A stretch of 47,932 bases of DNA from an uncultured Wenzhouxiangella sp. (GCA_937876395.1 CALEIM010000095.1:1-47932), one strand, 5' to 3'. Numbered from the stretch's first letter, positions 16,436 to 26,054 are shown. Numbers and translations: made by a program. Notes: generated by a model not told the origin, from the sequence alone.

Positions 16436-16978
16436 ATGCACACGAAACTTTCGAATATATTATTCGCATCTACCCTATGGCCTGATACGGGGTCGGGTGG
16501 CTTGAGCGCATTAAACAAGCGACTTGGGAACAAGAGTGCCATATACGCGTTGAAGCTGGCCTCAGCCGGCCTGGTGCTTGCCGTGCTTATCATGCCGTGG
16601 TCGAATGCTCTGGCTTCTAATATCTACTGCTATGACGAAGTCTGTATCGACTTCAGTCCAGCAGGCAGCTATCACGTGATCACGGTGACTGATGTTGAAA
16701 CGTCGGATCCCTGGCTTGTGCAGTTGACTGATGTTCCATCGCATCTTCAACCCACACATCGTCCGCCCGGTAGCGGAGGCCAGCCGCCTGTCGATCCCTA
16801 TTCTGATCCTGCCGGCATTGGAGAGCATCTGGCGGACCAAGGGCCGCATGTGCCACCCGCGACGAACTATGAGTTCTCCTTCTCATCAAATCACGAAACC
16901 TGGATTATCGTTACTACTTTGATCTTTGGTCCAGACAGTGAACTGATGGATGTCAGCGCAAACGTCAGCCATATGTAA
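16436..16978 (+). CDS. Orphan exported/membrane-anchored protein
   Basis: No family recognised. The 180-aa product has an unusually long polar N-terminal stretch (about 35 residues) before a hydrophobic segment, ALKLASAGLVLAVLIMPW, ending in the signal-peptidase-like ALA-S site. The mature part begins NIYCYDEVCIDF (two Cys that could form a disulfide), has a Pro/Gly-rich middle (HRPPGSGGQPPVDPYSDP) and ends with beta-like strands. GGAGG 8 nt before the ATG is a strong ribosome binding site and supports a real gene. Codon use is less GC-biased than its neighbours, which suggests transfer. Confidence 0.6.
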   Translation: MHTKLSNILFASTLWPDTGSGGLSALNKRLGNKSAIYALKLASAGLVLAVLIMPWSNALASNIYCYDEVCIDFSPAGSYHVITVTDVETSDPWLVQLTDVPSHLQPTHRPPGSGGQPPVDPYSDPAGIGEHLADQGPHVPPATNYEFSFSSNHETWIIVTTLIFGPDSELMDVSANVSHM

Positions 16979-17159
16979 CTCCGAATCTGGTACCGTTTTT
17001 TTTGGTGAGGTCCTTGTAACTCATCGTGCAACTTCAACGCGGTGGTTAGAGTGCCGATGCTAGCTCACCTCACCTCACCTCACCTCACCTCACCCCTAAC
17101 TAGTTCGTGGTGTTGCACTTCGCGGTTGAATCCAAGAGCTTTTCGACGAGGTGGTAATG
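16979..17159. other. Intergenic region with T8 run, microsatellite and inverted repeats
   Basis: It holds a T8 run (16996-17003) after a weak GGTACC hairpin, six tandem CTCAC units (listed separately), and two related blocks in which GTGCAAC...GTTAG (about 17026-17050) is answered by CTAAC...GTTGCAC (about 17097-17119), giving an inverted arrangement around the microsatellite. GAGGTGG at 17148-17154 is the ribosome binding site of the next ORF. Confidence 0.5.
17064..17093. repeat. CTCAC x6 microsatellite
   Basis: Six perfect tandem copies of the 5-bp unit CTCAC lie about 67 bp upstream of the small membrane-protein ORF. Copy number of such repeats changes easily by slippage; in this position it would alter promoter or leader spacing rather than a reading frame. 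Confidence 0.9.
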
Positions 17160-17492
17160 ATGAAGTTAAAGGAACGAGTCGTTTGGATAGTGGCAGTAAT
17201 CGTTCTAAGTATAAGTGCGGCCGTGTTGTGGGCGGCTCTGCAAGTCAATGAGCAGGTATGGGGTAATGGTCAGTACCTGAATTACATGGATAGACTGCGT
17301 GTGCAGCAGATGTTGGAAGAGGGCGATCTGGACGCTGCTGCCGCTAGAAATCGCGAATGGCTGTCCATGTGGTTGAATAGCTTTAGGCTGCAGGAGCAGC
17401 TTGGCCACCTGCTTATTTCCGACGAACAATTCAAGTACATTGGTCGTGAAGCGGAAGGTCTGGGGTTGGACCTCACATCGCCGGAGCAGTGA
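17160..17492 (+). CDS. Orphan small membrane protein
   Basis: No family recognised. From the ATG at 17160 (GAGGTGG 5 nt upstream; an ATG at 17157 and a GTG at 17151 are alternatives) it encodes 110 aa. A lysine-rich start (MKLKERVVW) leads into one hydrophobic helix, IVAVIVLSISAAVLWAAL, followed by a soluble alpha-helical domain rich in charged residues (RLRVQQMLEEGDLDAAAARN). Type II single-pass topology is likely. Composition is less GC-rich than the flanks, as for the preceding ORF, and both seem part of one acquired pocket. The CTCAC microsatellite upstream could tune its expression. Confidence 0.55.
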   Translation: MKLKERVVWIVAVIVLSISAAVLWAALQVNEQVWGNGQYLNYMDRLRVQQMLEEGDLDAAAARNREWLSMWLNSFRLQEQLGHLLISDEQFKYIGREAEGLGLDLTSPEQ

Positions 17493-17526
17493 ACTGATCG
17501 CAGCGAGTTGCGGTGCTGGTCCTGGC

Positions 17527-18720
<1,194 letters not shown>

Positions 18721-18806
18721 GAATTATCGTCCTTGGTTGGGGCCTGTTTCTCAACAATTATCCCGATGGGCACGGCTCAAGGCTCAAGTCGCCTTTCACC
18801 TTTCGC

Positions 18807-19865
18807 CTATCTTGACCTGGCCGCCACGCTGCCGGTCCAGTCGCAGACGATCTTGCCACACTGGCCGGAGGCCATCAGCTCGAAGCCGGTTTCAAAGTCG
18901 TCTATGGCGATCTGATGAGTCAGAACTTTGTGCAGGGGGAAACCAGTGAGCACCATCTGGGTGATCTTGTACCAGGTTTCGTACATGCGCCGGCCGTAGA
19001 TGCCGTGCACTTCCAGGCCCTTGAAAATGACCTGGTCCCAGTCAACCCCGGCATCTTTCGGCAGCAGGCCGAGCAGGGCGATCTTGCCGCCGTTGTACAT
19101 CAGCTTGAGCATGTCGCCAAAGGCGCGAGCGTTGCCCGACATTTCCATGCCTATGTCAAAGCCGTCAATTCCAAGTTCGCGGCGCACGTCGAGCAGATTC
19201 TCTTCGCGCACGTTGACCGTGCGGGTCGCGCCCATGTCGCGAGCCAGTTCAAGTCGGTAGTCGTTGACGTCGCTGATGACGATATGGCGCGCGCCGACGT
19301 GTTTTGCGATCCCGGCGGCGATGATGCCGATTGGTCCGGCGCCGGTGATCAGCACGTCTTCACCGACCAGATCAAACTGCAGGGCGCAGTGGGCGGCGTT
19401 GCCGAACGGGTCAAAGAATGCGGCCAGCTCAGTGGGGATTTCGTCGGGGATGATCCAAAGATTGCTGGCTGGAACGACCACGTACTCGGCAAAGCCGCCG
19501 TCGCGGTTGACGCCGATGCCGACCGTGTCCGGGCACAGATGTCGCTTGCCCGCGCGGCAGTTGCGGCACATGCCGCACACGACGTGGCCTTCGGCAGAGA
19601 CGCGCTGGCCTTCTTGGTAGCCGCGCACGCCCATGCCGAGCTTGACGATATGACCGACGAATTCGTGGCCCAGGATCAGCGGCGGACGAATCGTGCGCTG
19701 AGCCCATTCATCCCACTGATAAATGTGCAGATCGGTACCGCAGATTGAGGTCTTGTCGAGCCGAATCAGAACTTCATTCGGGCCGGGCGAGGGGATCGCG
19801 ACCTCGCGCAGTTCCAGGCCGGGGGCGGCCGTTGGCTTGACTAGCGCGCGCATCGTGCTCGTCAT
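18807..19865 (-). CDS. tdh: L-threonine 3-dehydrogenase
   Basis: Zinc-dependent medium-chain dehydrogenase that oxidises threonine to 2-amino-3-ketobutyrate with NAD. It encodes 352 aa. Catalytic zinc ligands are C42 (SICGTDLHIY) and H67-E68 (GHEFVGH); the structural zinc loop has C97, C100, C103 and C111. The Rossmann segment is VLITGAGPIGIIAAGIAKHVG. GGAG 7 nt before the ATG fixes the start. Its product is passed to Kbl, encoded next. Confidence 0.97.
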   Translation of the reverse strand: MTSTMRALVKPTAAPGLELREVAIPSPGPNEVLIRLDKTSICGTDLHIYQWDEWAQRTIRPPLILGHEFVGHIVKLGMGVRGYQEGQRVSAEGHVVCGMCRNCRAGKRHLCPDTVGIGVNRDGGFAEYVVVPASNLWIIPDEIPTELAAFFDPFGNAAHCALQFDLVGEDVLITGAGPIGIIAAGIAKHVGARHIVISDVNDYRLELARDMGATRTVNVREENLLDVRRELGIDGFDIGMEMSGNARAFGDMLKLMYNGGKIALLGLLPKDAGVDWDQVIFKGLEVHGIYGRRMYETWYKITQMVLTGFPLHKVLTHQIAIDDFETGFELMASGQCGKIVCDWTGSVAARSR

Positions 19866-19894
19866 GAATCGTCTCCGAAGATGGGCAAACGCTC

Positions 19895-19900
19895 ATTATA
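19895..19900 (-). promoter_or_regulatory. -10 box of the tdh-kbl operon
   Basis: A perfect TATAAT on the minus strand would give a leader of about 23 nt before the tdh ATG. No clear -35 is seen, so control by an activator is possible. Confidence 0.5.
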
Positions 19901-19971
19901 CGTGGGCCGGTCGGTTTCCGAGTGCACGCCGCTGCCACTGTAGCGATACTGATCCAATCAAACGTGCAGAT

Positions 19972-20973
19972 TCAGCCCCGACCGCCGCTGATGCCGTGCT
20001 TGCGCAGGATGCCGCGAAGCTGGTCGTAGCTCAGGCCGAGCCGCTCGGCGGCCTGGCCCTGGTGCCCGCCGCTGGTGGCCAGGGCGGCTTCTGTCAGGCG
20101 TTTTTCCTCGATGTCGAGCCAGGCGCGCAGGTCGATGTTTCCGCGCGTCGGATCCGGTCGGCCGGCGTCGTTACCGACTATTGCGACATGCGGTCGCCAA
20201 GGTGATTCGAAGGGGTCGAAGTTGATTGAGCCTATTGGTTCGGCGGGGGTATCGGTGCGATAGACAGCGCGTTCGACCACATTTTTCAATTCGCGCACAT
20301 TACCTGGCCACGGATAGCTGTGCATGGCCGCGATCACCGCTGCGGAAAATCCGGCAAACAGCTCACGGCCCAGTTCGCGGGTCATGCGAATGGCGAAGTG
20401 TTCGGCCAGCGGCAGGATGTCTTCCTGACGCGCCCGAAGCGGGGGCAGGGTGATGACATCAAAGGCGAGTCGATCCAGCAGGTCGGCCCGGAAGCGTCCT
20501 CGCTCGGCCAGCTCGGGCAGGTCGACGTTGCTGGCCCCGACCAGGCGGACATCGACTTCCAGGGTGCGCGTCGAGCCCAGGCGCTCGAATTTTCCGTACT
20601 CGATCACGCGCAGGATTTTTTCTTGAACGGCCACCGAGGTGCTGGCCAGTTCGTCGAGAAACAGCGTGCCGCCGTCGGCGCGTTCGAAGCGCCCGGCGCG
20701 CTGACGAGAGGCATCTGTAAAGGCGCCCGCTTCGTGGCCGAACAGCTCGGATTCGAGCAAGGATTCGCTGATTGCCGCGCAGTTGAGCTTGATCAGCGGC
20801 TGATCCCAGCGGTGCGACAGAAAATGCAGCCGTTCGGCGATCAGTTCCTTGCCTGTGCCGCGTTCGCCGACGACCAGCACCGGTCGATCAAGCCCTGCCG
20901 CGCGCGACACGTCCTCGAGTACGCCGAGGAAGGCGGGTGATTCGCCGATAATTTGCTGCTCGCTGGCACTCAT
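19972..20973 (-). CDS. pspF: PspF-like sigma-54 activator with altered GAFTGA loop
   Basis: Enhancer-binding AAA+ protein without an N-terminal receiver, as in PspF, which drives the phage-shock response in E. coli. From ATG 20973 it encodes 333 aa beginning MSASEQQIIGESPAF, matching the family's start; a longer frame upstream is not conserved. Walker A is GERGTGKE (36-43) and Walker B GGTLFLDE (101-108). The sigma-54-contact loop reads GAFTDA (83-88) instead of GAFTGA. ADGGTLFLDELA, QEKILRVIEYGKFERLGS and the C-terminal helix-turn-helix (GQAAERLGLSYDQLRGILRKHG) support the call. The divergent neighbour is radA, not pspA as usual. Confidence 0.85.
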   Translation of the reverse strand: MSASEQQIIGESPAFLGVLEDVSRAAGLDRPVLVVGERGTGKELIAERLHFLSHRWDQPLIKLNCAAISESLLESELFGHEAGAFTDASRQRAGRFERADGGTLFLDELASTSVAVQEKILRVIEYGKFERLGSTRTLEVDVRLVGASNVDLPELAERGRFRADLLDRLAFDVITLPPLRARQEDILPLAEHFAIRMTRELGRELFAGFSAAVIAAMHSYPWPGNVRELKNVVERAVYRTDTPAEPIGSINFDPFESPWRPHVAIVGNDAGRPDPTRGNIDLRAWLDIEEKRLTEAALATSGGHQGQAAERLGLSYDQLRGILRKHGISGGRG

Positions 20974-21051
20974 GCCTGGATATCGACCTTGCTGGCGACG
21001 GCGCTTTGCCGTGACGGTCTGCTCACTCTCCGACTCGCGCTCCTCACGCCG

Positions 21052-21057
21052 TACAAT
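21052..21057 (+). promoter_or_regulatory. -10 box just upstream of radA
   Basis: TACAAT is separated from the radA ATG by 7 nt, so transcription would begin at the start codon. The -35 region is poor. The 91-bp gap to pspF must also hold the pspF promoter. Confidence 0.45.
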
Positions 21058-21064
21058 CTCCAGG

Positions 21065-22441
21065 ATGGCCAAAACCAAATCAGTGTATACCTGCCGCGAG
21101 TGCGGCGCGAGCTTTCCCAAGTGGTCCGGGCAGTGTGCGGAATGCCAGGCGTGGAACTCACTCGACGAGACCCGCGCTGAAGCGGCGGGTCAGATCAAGG
21201 GTCCGAAAGGGCGCGGCAACTGGTCTGGCACGGCCTCAGCAAAAGTCAGCAGCCTGGCTGAGGTGCCCGCTGAAAGCGCCGGCGAACGCCTTTCGTCGGG
21301 CCTGAGTGAGCTCGATCGGGTGCTCGGCGGCGGCCTGGTACCCGGTTCCGTGGTTTTGCTCGGCGGGGATCCGGGGATCGGCAAGTCGACTTTGCTTTTG
21401 CAGGCTCAGGATGCTCTGGCCCAGCGCGTTGGCAGCCTGTACGTTACCGGCGAGGAATCGTCTGCCCAGTTGGCGATGCGGGCGCGTCGTCTGGGGCTGG
21501 AACCAGCCCGCCTGGACTGCCTGACCGAAACCAGCCTGGAAGTTATCCTGGCCACGGCCGCCGAGCGCCGCCCGGCGTTCATGGTGGTCGACTCGATTCA
21601 AACGCTGTGGACCGAAACGCTGCAGTCCGCGCCTGGCGCCGTCGCCCAGGTGCGCGAATGCGCCGCTCGCCTGGTGCAGTTTGCCAAACAGACCGGCTGC
21701 GCGGTCGTATTGGTCGGGCATGTCACCAAGGAAGGCGCCTTGGCCGGTCCGCGGGTGCTCGAACACATGGTCGATGCGGTGCTTTATTTTGAATCTGACT
21801 CCGGCAGCCGCTATCGCCTCATCCGGGCGGTCAAAAACCGCTTCGGCGCGGCCAATGAGCTGGGCGTGTTCGCGATGACCGACAGGGGCCTGAAAACGGT
21901 TGGCAACCCGTCGGCCATTTTTCTGTCCGGGCAGGACGATCCGGCTCCCGGAAGCTGTGTGCTGGTCACCCGCGAAGGCACACGTCCGATGATGGTCGAA
22001 GTTCAGGCCCTGGTGGCGCCGTCGAGTCTGTCCAATCCGCGCCGCGTGGCCGTCGGCATCGACCCGAGTCGGCTGGCCCTGCTGCTGGCGGTGATGCATC
22101 GCCACGCCGGCATTCAAGTTGGTGATCAGGACGTGTTCGTCAACGTCGCCGGCGGAATTCGGATCAGCGAAACTGCCAGCGACCTGGCCATCGCCCTGGC
22201 CATTCAGTCCTCACTGCGGGAAAAGCCGCTGCCCAAGGGCCTGGTGGCGTTTGGCGAAGTCGGCCTGGCCGGGGAGCTGCGCCCGGTGTACAACGGCGAG
22301 GAGCGTCTGCGCGAGGCGGCCGGCCAGGGTTTCGATACGGCCCTGCTGCCGGAAGGAAATCTCAAGGGTGTCAAGGTGCGGGTCAGGGCGCGCGGCTGTC
22401 GGCGTCTGAGCGATGCGCTGGCAGCCGTCGGAGAGCTTTAG
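21065..22441 (+). CDS. radA: DNA repair protein RadA
   Basis: RecA-like branch-migration helicase in recombination and repair of stalled forks. The start at 21065 gives 458 aa, the usual length; the frame stays open upstream only as overlap with pspF. An N-terminal zinc finger has C10, C13, C24 and C27 (YTCRECGASFPKWSGQCAEC). Walker A is GGDPGIGKST (100-109), Walker B lies at FMVVDSIQT, and the RadA signature KNRFG is at 257-261. A C-terminal Lon-like domain follows (VAVGIDPSRLALLLAVMHRHAG). The transcript may be leaderless. Confidence 0.97.
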   Translation: MAKTKSVYTCRECGASFPKWSGQCAECQAWNSLDETRAEAAGQIKGPKGRGNWSGTASAKVSSLAEVPAESAGERLSSGLSELDRVLGGGLVPGSVVLLGGDPGIGKSTLLLQAQDALAQRVGSLYVTGEESSAQLAMRARRLGLEPARLDCLTETSLEVILATAAERRPAFMVVDSIQTLWTETLQSAPGAVAQVRECAARLVQFAKQTGCAVVLVGHVTKEGALAGPRVLEHMVDAVLYFESDSGSRYRLIRAVKNRFGAANELGVFAMTDRGLKTVGNPSAIFLSGQDDPAPGSCVLVTREGTRPMMVEVQALVAPSSLSNPRRVAVGIDPSRLALLLAVMHRHAGIQVGDQDVFVNVAGGIRISETASDLAIALAIQSSLREKPLPKGLVAFGEVGLAGELRPVYNGEERLREAAGQGFDTALLPEGNLKGVKVRVRARGCRRLSDALAAVGEL

Positions 22442-22555
22442 GTTGTCAAAGTGTCGGTCAACGGCCAATGCGAACAGCCATTAAGGCATAATTCATCCGA
22501 TTGGTGCACCCTGCCTGTCAGATTGGCAGCCATTTTTCAAACCGGAGGATCGACC

Positions 22556-23137
22556 ATGAACCGTTTTGCTTCGATCATCTTCATCGCCAGCGCCATGCTG
22601 CTGGCCGCGTGCGTGACCGTGAACGTGTATTTTCCCGAAGCAGCGGCCGAGCGCGCGGCTGACCGCTTCATTCGCGATGTGCTCGGCGAGGAACTGCCTG
22701 CGGCACCGTCGAATGGGCCTCAGGCGTCAGCCACCTCCTGGTGGCATGCGCTTTCGCCTGTGGGTGTCGCCCATGCCCAGAGCCCGGATATCAACATCGA
22801 TACCCCGCAGATTCAGATGATCAAGTCGCGCATGGCCGACCGTCAGCGAGACCATCTGGCCGCCTGGTTTGATGCCGGCGCGATCGGTTTTGGCAACAAT
22901 GGTCTGGTCGAAATTCGTGACCGTTCGGCGGTCGGTCTGGCCGAGCGACGCAATCTCGAGCGCATCGTCGGCGAAGAGAACGCAGACCGCAATGCAGTCT
23001 ATCGTGAGATTGCGATCGCCAACGGTCATCCCGAGTGGGAAGGCGATATTCGCGGCACTTTTGCTCGCCAGTGGAACGCCAACGCCAGATCGGGCTGGTA
23101 CTACCAGCAGAGCGACGGTTCCTGGGCGCAGAAGTAG
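22556..23137 (+). CDS. YdbL/DUF1318-type lipoprotein
   Basis: Predicted lipoprotein of 193 aa. GGAGG before ATG 22556 decides the start; the frame upstream is non-coding. The signal ends in the lipobox LLAAC (Cys near 19), directly followed by VTVNVYFPEAAAERAADRFI, the typical opening of the DUF1318 family. Middle parts contain IDTPQIQMIKSRMADRQRDHLAAWF, and the C-terminal half resembles the conserved YdbL domain (IGFGNNGLVEIRD). Related genes elsewhere sit beside ydbH, an AsmA/TamB-like envelope protein, but no such neighbour is present here. Function in the envelope is inferred from family only. rlmD begins 30 bp downstream. Confidence 0.85.
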   Translation: MNRFASIIFIASAMLLAACVTVNVYFPEAAAERAADRFIRDVLGEELPAAPSNGPQASATSWWHALSPVGVAHAQSPDINIDTPQIQMIKSRMADRQRDHLAAWFDAGAIGFGNNGLVEIRDRSAVGLAERRNLERIVGEENADRNAVYREIAIANGHPEWEGDIRGTFARQWNANARSGWYYQQSDGSWAQK

Positions 23138-23167
23138 TCCGACGACCCAGTTCAGGCGAGGAGTTTT

Positions 23168-24493
23168 ATGGGACGCAAACGTCGGCGCCTGCCGAGCGAG
23201 CCGGTTACGCTCGAAATTACTGATCTGACTCACGATGGCCGCGGCGTTGGCCGCTGCGAGGACAAGGCAGTTTTCGTCCACGGAGCGCTGCCCGGCGAGA
23301 CGGTTTCGGCGCGCCTGATCGGACGCAATCGTCGCCATGATGAGGCGGTCTGCGTCGAGGTGATTGGGTCCTCGCCCCAGCGCGTTGAACCGGAGTGTCC
23401 GTGGTTCGAGCGCTGCGGCGGCTGCGCCTTGCAGCATCTTGAGCACGGCGCGCAAATTGAGTGGAAGCACAAGCATCTGGTCGACAGTCTGGAGCGGCTG
23501 GGCTCGGTCCGCCCCGAACACTGGTGGGAGCCGATCTCGGCCGATCCCTGGCACTATCGGCGACGCAGCCGTCTGAGCGCGCGTCAGGTCAAGGGCAAAA
23601 ACCGGGTGCTGGTCGGTTTTCGCGAGCGTCAGGGGCGTTACGTTGCCGACGTTGAATCCTGCCGGGTGCTGCATCCGGATTTCAGCGATCGGCTGAGCAG
23701 TTTGTCCGAGTTGATTGGCGAACTGTCGGTGGCCGACGCGGTGCCGCAGATCGAGACGGCCAGCGGCGATCACGGCTCGGCAATCGTTGTCCGCCATCTA
23801 CGCGAACTGAGTGCGGACGACCTGATGCGCCTCAAGCACTGGTCCGACGAGCAGGGCATCGCCGTCTATCTTCAGTCCAAGGGGCCGGATACGGTGCATC
23901 GCCTGTGGCCCGAGGCGCATGAGCTGAGTTATCGACTCGACGAATTTGATATCGAGCTTGCTTTTCATCCCCAGCACTTCATTCAAGTGAATGCTGCGGT
24001 CAATCGGCTACTGATTTCGCGCGCTATCGAACTGCTCGACCCGGGGCCTGAAGACCGGGTGCTCGACCTGTTTTGCGGCTTGGGCAACTTCACCCTGGCG
24101 CTGGCCAGGCGGGCCGGACACGTGACCGGAATTGAAGGCGAGGCTGCCCTGATCGAGGCGGCAGAGGACAATGCGCGACGCAACGGCGTGGACAACGTCG
24201 AGTTTGATGTTGCCGATCTGACCCAGGATGTGTCGGCACGACCCTGGTTTCGCGCCGGCTTCGACAGTGTGCTGATCGACCCGCCACGCAGCGGCGCATT
24301 TGAAGTCCTGCCAATGGTCGCGGCATGCGGCGCCCGGCGGCTGGTGTACGTTTCCTGCAATCCTGGCACGCTGGCGCGGGATGCCGCAGAGTTGGTGAGC
24401 AGGCACGGATTTCGCCTGGTCGGTGCCGGCATTGCCGACATGTTCGCGCACACCGCCCACGTTGAATCCATCGCCCTGTTCGAGCGCCCATGA
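23168..24493 (+). CDS. rlmD: 23S rRNA (uracil-1939-C5)-methyltransferase
   Basis: SAM-dependent methyltransferase for U1939 of 23S rRNA, with an iron-sulfur cluster. The 441-aa protein has an N-terminal TRAM domain (EITDLTHDGRGVGR), cluster cysteines C77, C83 and C86 in ECPWFERCGGC, the SAM-binding VLDLFCGLGNFTLALA, and the catalytic motif VSCNPGTLARD with the nucleophile Cys at about 397. GAGGAG lies 4-5 nt before the ATG. Its stop overlaps the nagZ start by 4 nt (ATGA), so the two are translationally coupled, heading a compact operon. Confidence 0.96.
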   Translation: MGRKRRRLPSEPVTLEITDLTHDGRGVGRCEDKAVFVHGALPGETVSARLIGRNRRHDEAVCVEVIGSSPQRVEPECPWFERCGGCALQHLEHGAQIEWKHKHLVDSLERLGSVRPEHWWEPISADPWHYRRRSRLSARQVKGKNRVLVGFRERQGRYVADVESCRVLHPDFSDRLSSLSELIGELSVADAVPQIETASGDHGSAIVVRHLRELSADDLMRLKHWSDEQGIAVYLQSKGPDTVHRLWPEAHELSYRLDEFDIELAFHPQHFIQVNAAVNRLLISRAIELLDPGPEDRVLDLFCGLGNFTLALARRAGHVTGIEGEAALIEAAEDNARRNGVDNVEFDVADLTQDVSARPWFRAGFDSVLIDPPRSGAFEVLPMVAACGARRLVYVSCNPGTLARDAAELVSRHGFRLVGAGIADMFAHTAHVESIALFERP

Positions 24494-25506
24494 CGATCGA
24501 GATTCCACTCGGGCCGCTGATGGTCGGCATCGACGGCACACAGCTTGACGCGGCCACGGCCGAGCAGCTGTGCCAGCCGGCGGTTGGCGGCGTGATCCTG
24601 TTTTCGCGCAACTATCAATCACCCCGGCAGCTAGGCGCGCTGAGCGCGGCGATTGCCGAGCTGCGCAGCCCGCGTCTGCTGATCGCCGTGGATCAGGAAG
24701 GCGGGCGGGTGCAGCGCTTTCAGGACGGCTTCACGCCGCTGCCGGCGCTGGGTATCTTGAGCCGCTGGCATGAGCGCTATCCGGACCGTGCTCGCGACCT
24801 GGCCTATCGCCATGGCCGCGTGATGGCCGCCGAAGTGCTTGGCCACGGCGTGGATGTGAGCTTCGCGCCGGTGCTTGATCTGGACCGCGGCAGCACGGTA
24901 ATCGGTGATCGCAGCTTTTCCGCCGATCCGACGGTGGTCATTGATCTGGCTGAGTATTACCTGGCCGGCATGAAGGATGCGGGCATGAAAAGCTGCGGCA
25001 AGCATTTTCCAGGCCACGGTTCGGTTCGCGCCGACTCACATGACGCGGTGGTGGTCGACGAGCGGGACACAGAGTTGCTTGAAGAGGATTTGGCGCCATT
25101 TCGCGCCCTGGCACCAAAGCTCGACGCGGTGATGATGGCGCATGTGTGCTACCCGGCAGTCGATGCATTACCGGCCGGCTACTCCAGGCGCTGGATTGCT
25201 GAGCGGCTGCAAACCGAGCTCGGCTTTTCCGGCCTGGTGATTTCCGACGATCTGGACATGGTCGGTGCCTGCACGGTCGGCGATCTGGAGCAGCGGGTCA
25301 GCGCTTCGCTGGCCGCCGGCTGTCATGCCGTGCTGGTGTGCCGGCCAGAATCGGCCCGCCGCCTGCTGTTATCCAACGCAGCCTGGCCGCTGCCGGAAAG
25401 CGGCACACTTGAACGCCTCTACGGCCGGCCGCTGGCCAGCCTGGCCGAACAGCTCCAGGTGGCCGAGTTTCGCAACTGGCGCGATTCACTGAAAGCGCTG
25501 ACATGA
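24490..25506 (+). CDS. nagZ: Beta-N-acetylhexosaminidase
   Basis: Cytoplasmic glycoside hydrolase family 3 enzyme that removes N-acetylglucosamine from anhydromuropeptides during peptidoglycan recycling. The 338-aa product carries AVDQEGGRVQRF, the NagZ signature KHFPGHG (171-177) with the following D182/H184 catalytic dyad loop, and the nucleophile Asp in ISDDLDM (near 253). Length and domain content match Gram-negative NagZ. It overlaps rlmD and hpt by 4 nt each. No amiD, ampD or anmK is visible nearby. Confidence 0.96.
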   Translation: MTIEIPLGPLMVGIDGTQLDAATAEQLCQPAVGGVILFSRNYQSPRQLGALSAAIAELRSPRLLIAVDQEGGRVQRFQDGFTPLPALGILSRWHERYPDRARDLAYRHGRVMAAEVLGHGVDVSFAPVLDLDRGSTVIGDRSFSADPTVVIDLAEYYLAGMKDAGMKSCGKHFPGHGSVRADSHDAVVVDERDTELLEEDLAPFRALAPKLDAVMMAHVCYPAVDALPAGYSRRWIAERLQTELGFSGLVISDDLDMVGACTVGDLEQRVSASLAAGCHAVLVCRPESARRLLLSNAAWPLPESGTLERLYGRPLASLAEQLQVAEFRNWRDSLKALT

Positions 25507-26054
25507 TAGCGAGCACGGCCGATCCGCACTGGCCTGAGGGTGCTGAATGCCTGTTTGATGCAAGCGAGGTTAGCCGCGCCCTGGATGCCCAGGCCGAGCG
25601 CATCACCGAGCACATGCGCTCGTGCCGGGTGCTGTCGATCATCGCGCTGATGAACGGCGGCATGTACCCGGCAATCGAGCTGGCCCGGCGTCTGAGCCAG
25701 GCGCTTAGAATTGACTACGTTCACGCCAGCCGCTATCGAGAGACAACTCGCGGTGGCGAAATTATCTGGCAGCGCAACCCGGCCGATCTTTCGTTGGGCG
25801 ACGCGATTTTGCTGGTCGATGATATTTTCGATGAGGGGCACACCATGGCCGAGGTGGTGCGAAAATTTCGAGAGCGGGGGGTGGAAAAGCTGCACACGGC
25901 CGTGCTGACGCGCAAACGCCATCAGCGCGGTCTGGAGCGCAACTGGATTGACGATTTTGCCCTGGAAGTGCCTGACCGCTACGTGTTCGGCTGCGGGATG
26001 GATTATCAGGGCCTGTGGCGTCAGCTCGACAGCATCTGGGCGCTGCCGGAATGA
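25503..26054 (+). CDS. hpt: Hypoxanthine-guanine phosphoribosyltransferase
   Basis: Purine salvage enzyme joining hypoxanthine (and probably guanine) to PRPP. The 183-aa type I phosphoribosyltransferase shows the PRPP-binding motif ILLVDDIFDEGHTM (102-115), the flexible loop HASRYRETTRGGEI, and the base-recognition tail VPDRYVFGCGMDYQG. The N-terminal LSIIALMNGGMYPAIEL corresponds to the pyrophosphate loop. It overlaps nagZ (upstream) and the phosphorylase gene (downstream) through ATGA junctions, so hypoxanthine released by the next enzyme would be recaptured by this one. Confidence 0.9.
   Translation: MIASTADPHWPEGAECLFDASEVSRALDAQAERITEHMRSCRVLSIIALMNGGMYPAIELARRLSQALRIDYVHASRYRETTRGGEIIWQRNPADLSLGDAILLVDDIFDEGHTMAEVVRKFRERGVEKLHTAVLTRKRHQRGLERNWIDDFALEVPDRYVFGCGMDYQGLWRQLDSIWALPE

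Noticed and set aside
16979..17010. Intrinsic terminator before the T8 run
   Set aside because: Only a 3-bp GGTACC-type stem precedes the T tract, too weak for termination.
16353..17135. Integron gene cassette with attC sites around the orphan ORFs
   Set aside because: GTTAGGG and GTTAGAG do not fit GTTRRRY at the last base, no convincing complementary RYYYAAC partner or attC fold was found, and no integrase is present. Kept only as a possible mobile unit.
18721..19971. Glycine riboswitch controlling tdh-kbl
   Set aside because: The leader before tdh is only about 23 nt from the -10 box and has no aptamer-like structure.
20974..21064. sigma-54 promoter (-24/-12) for radA controlled by PspF
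   Set aside because: The best GG...GC pair has 12 bp between instead of 10; a TACAAT box next to the ATG explains radA better.
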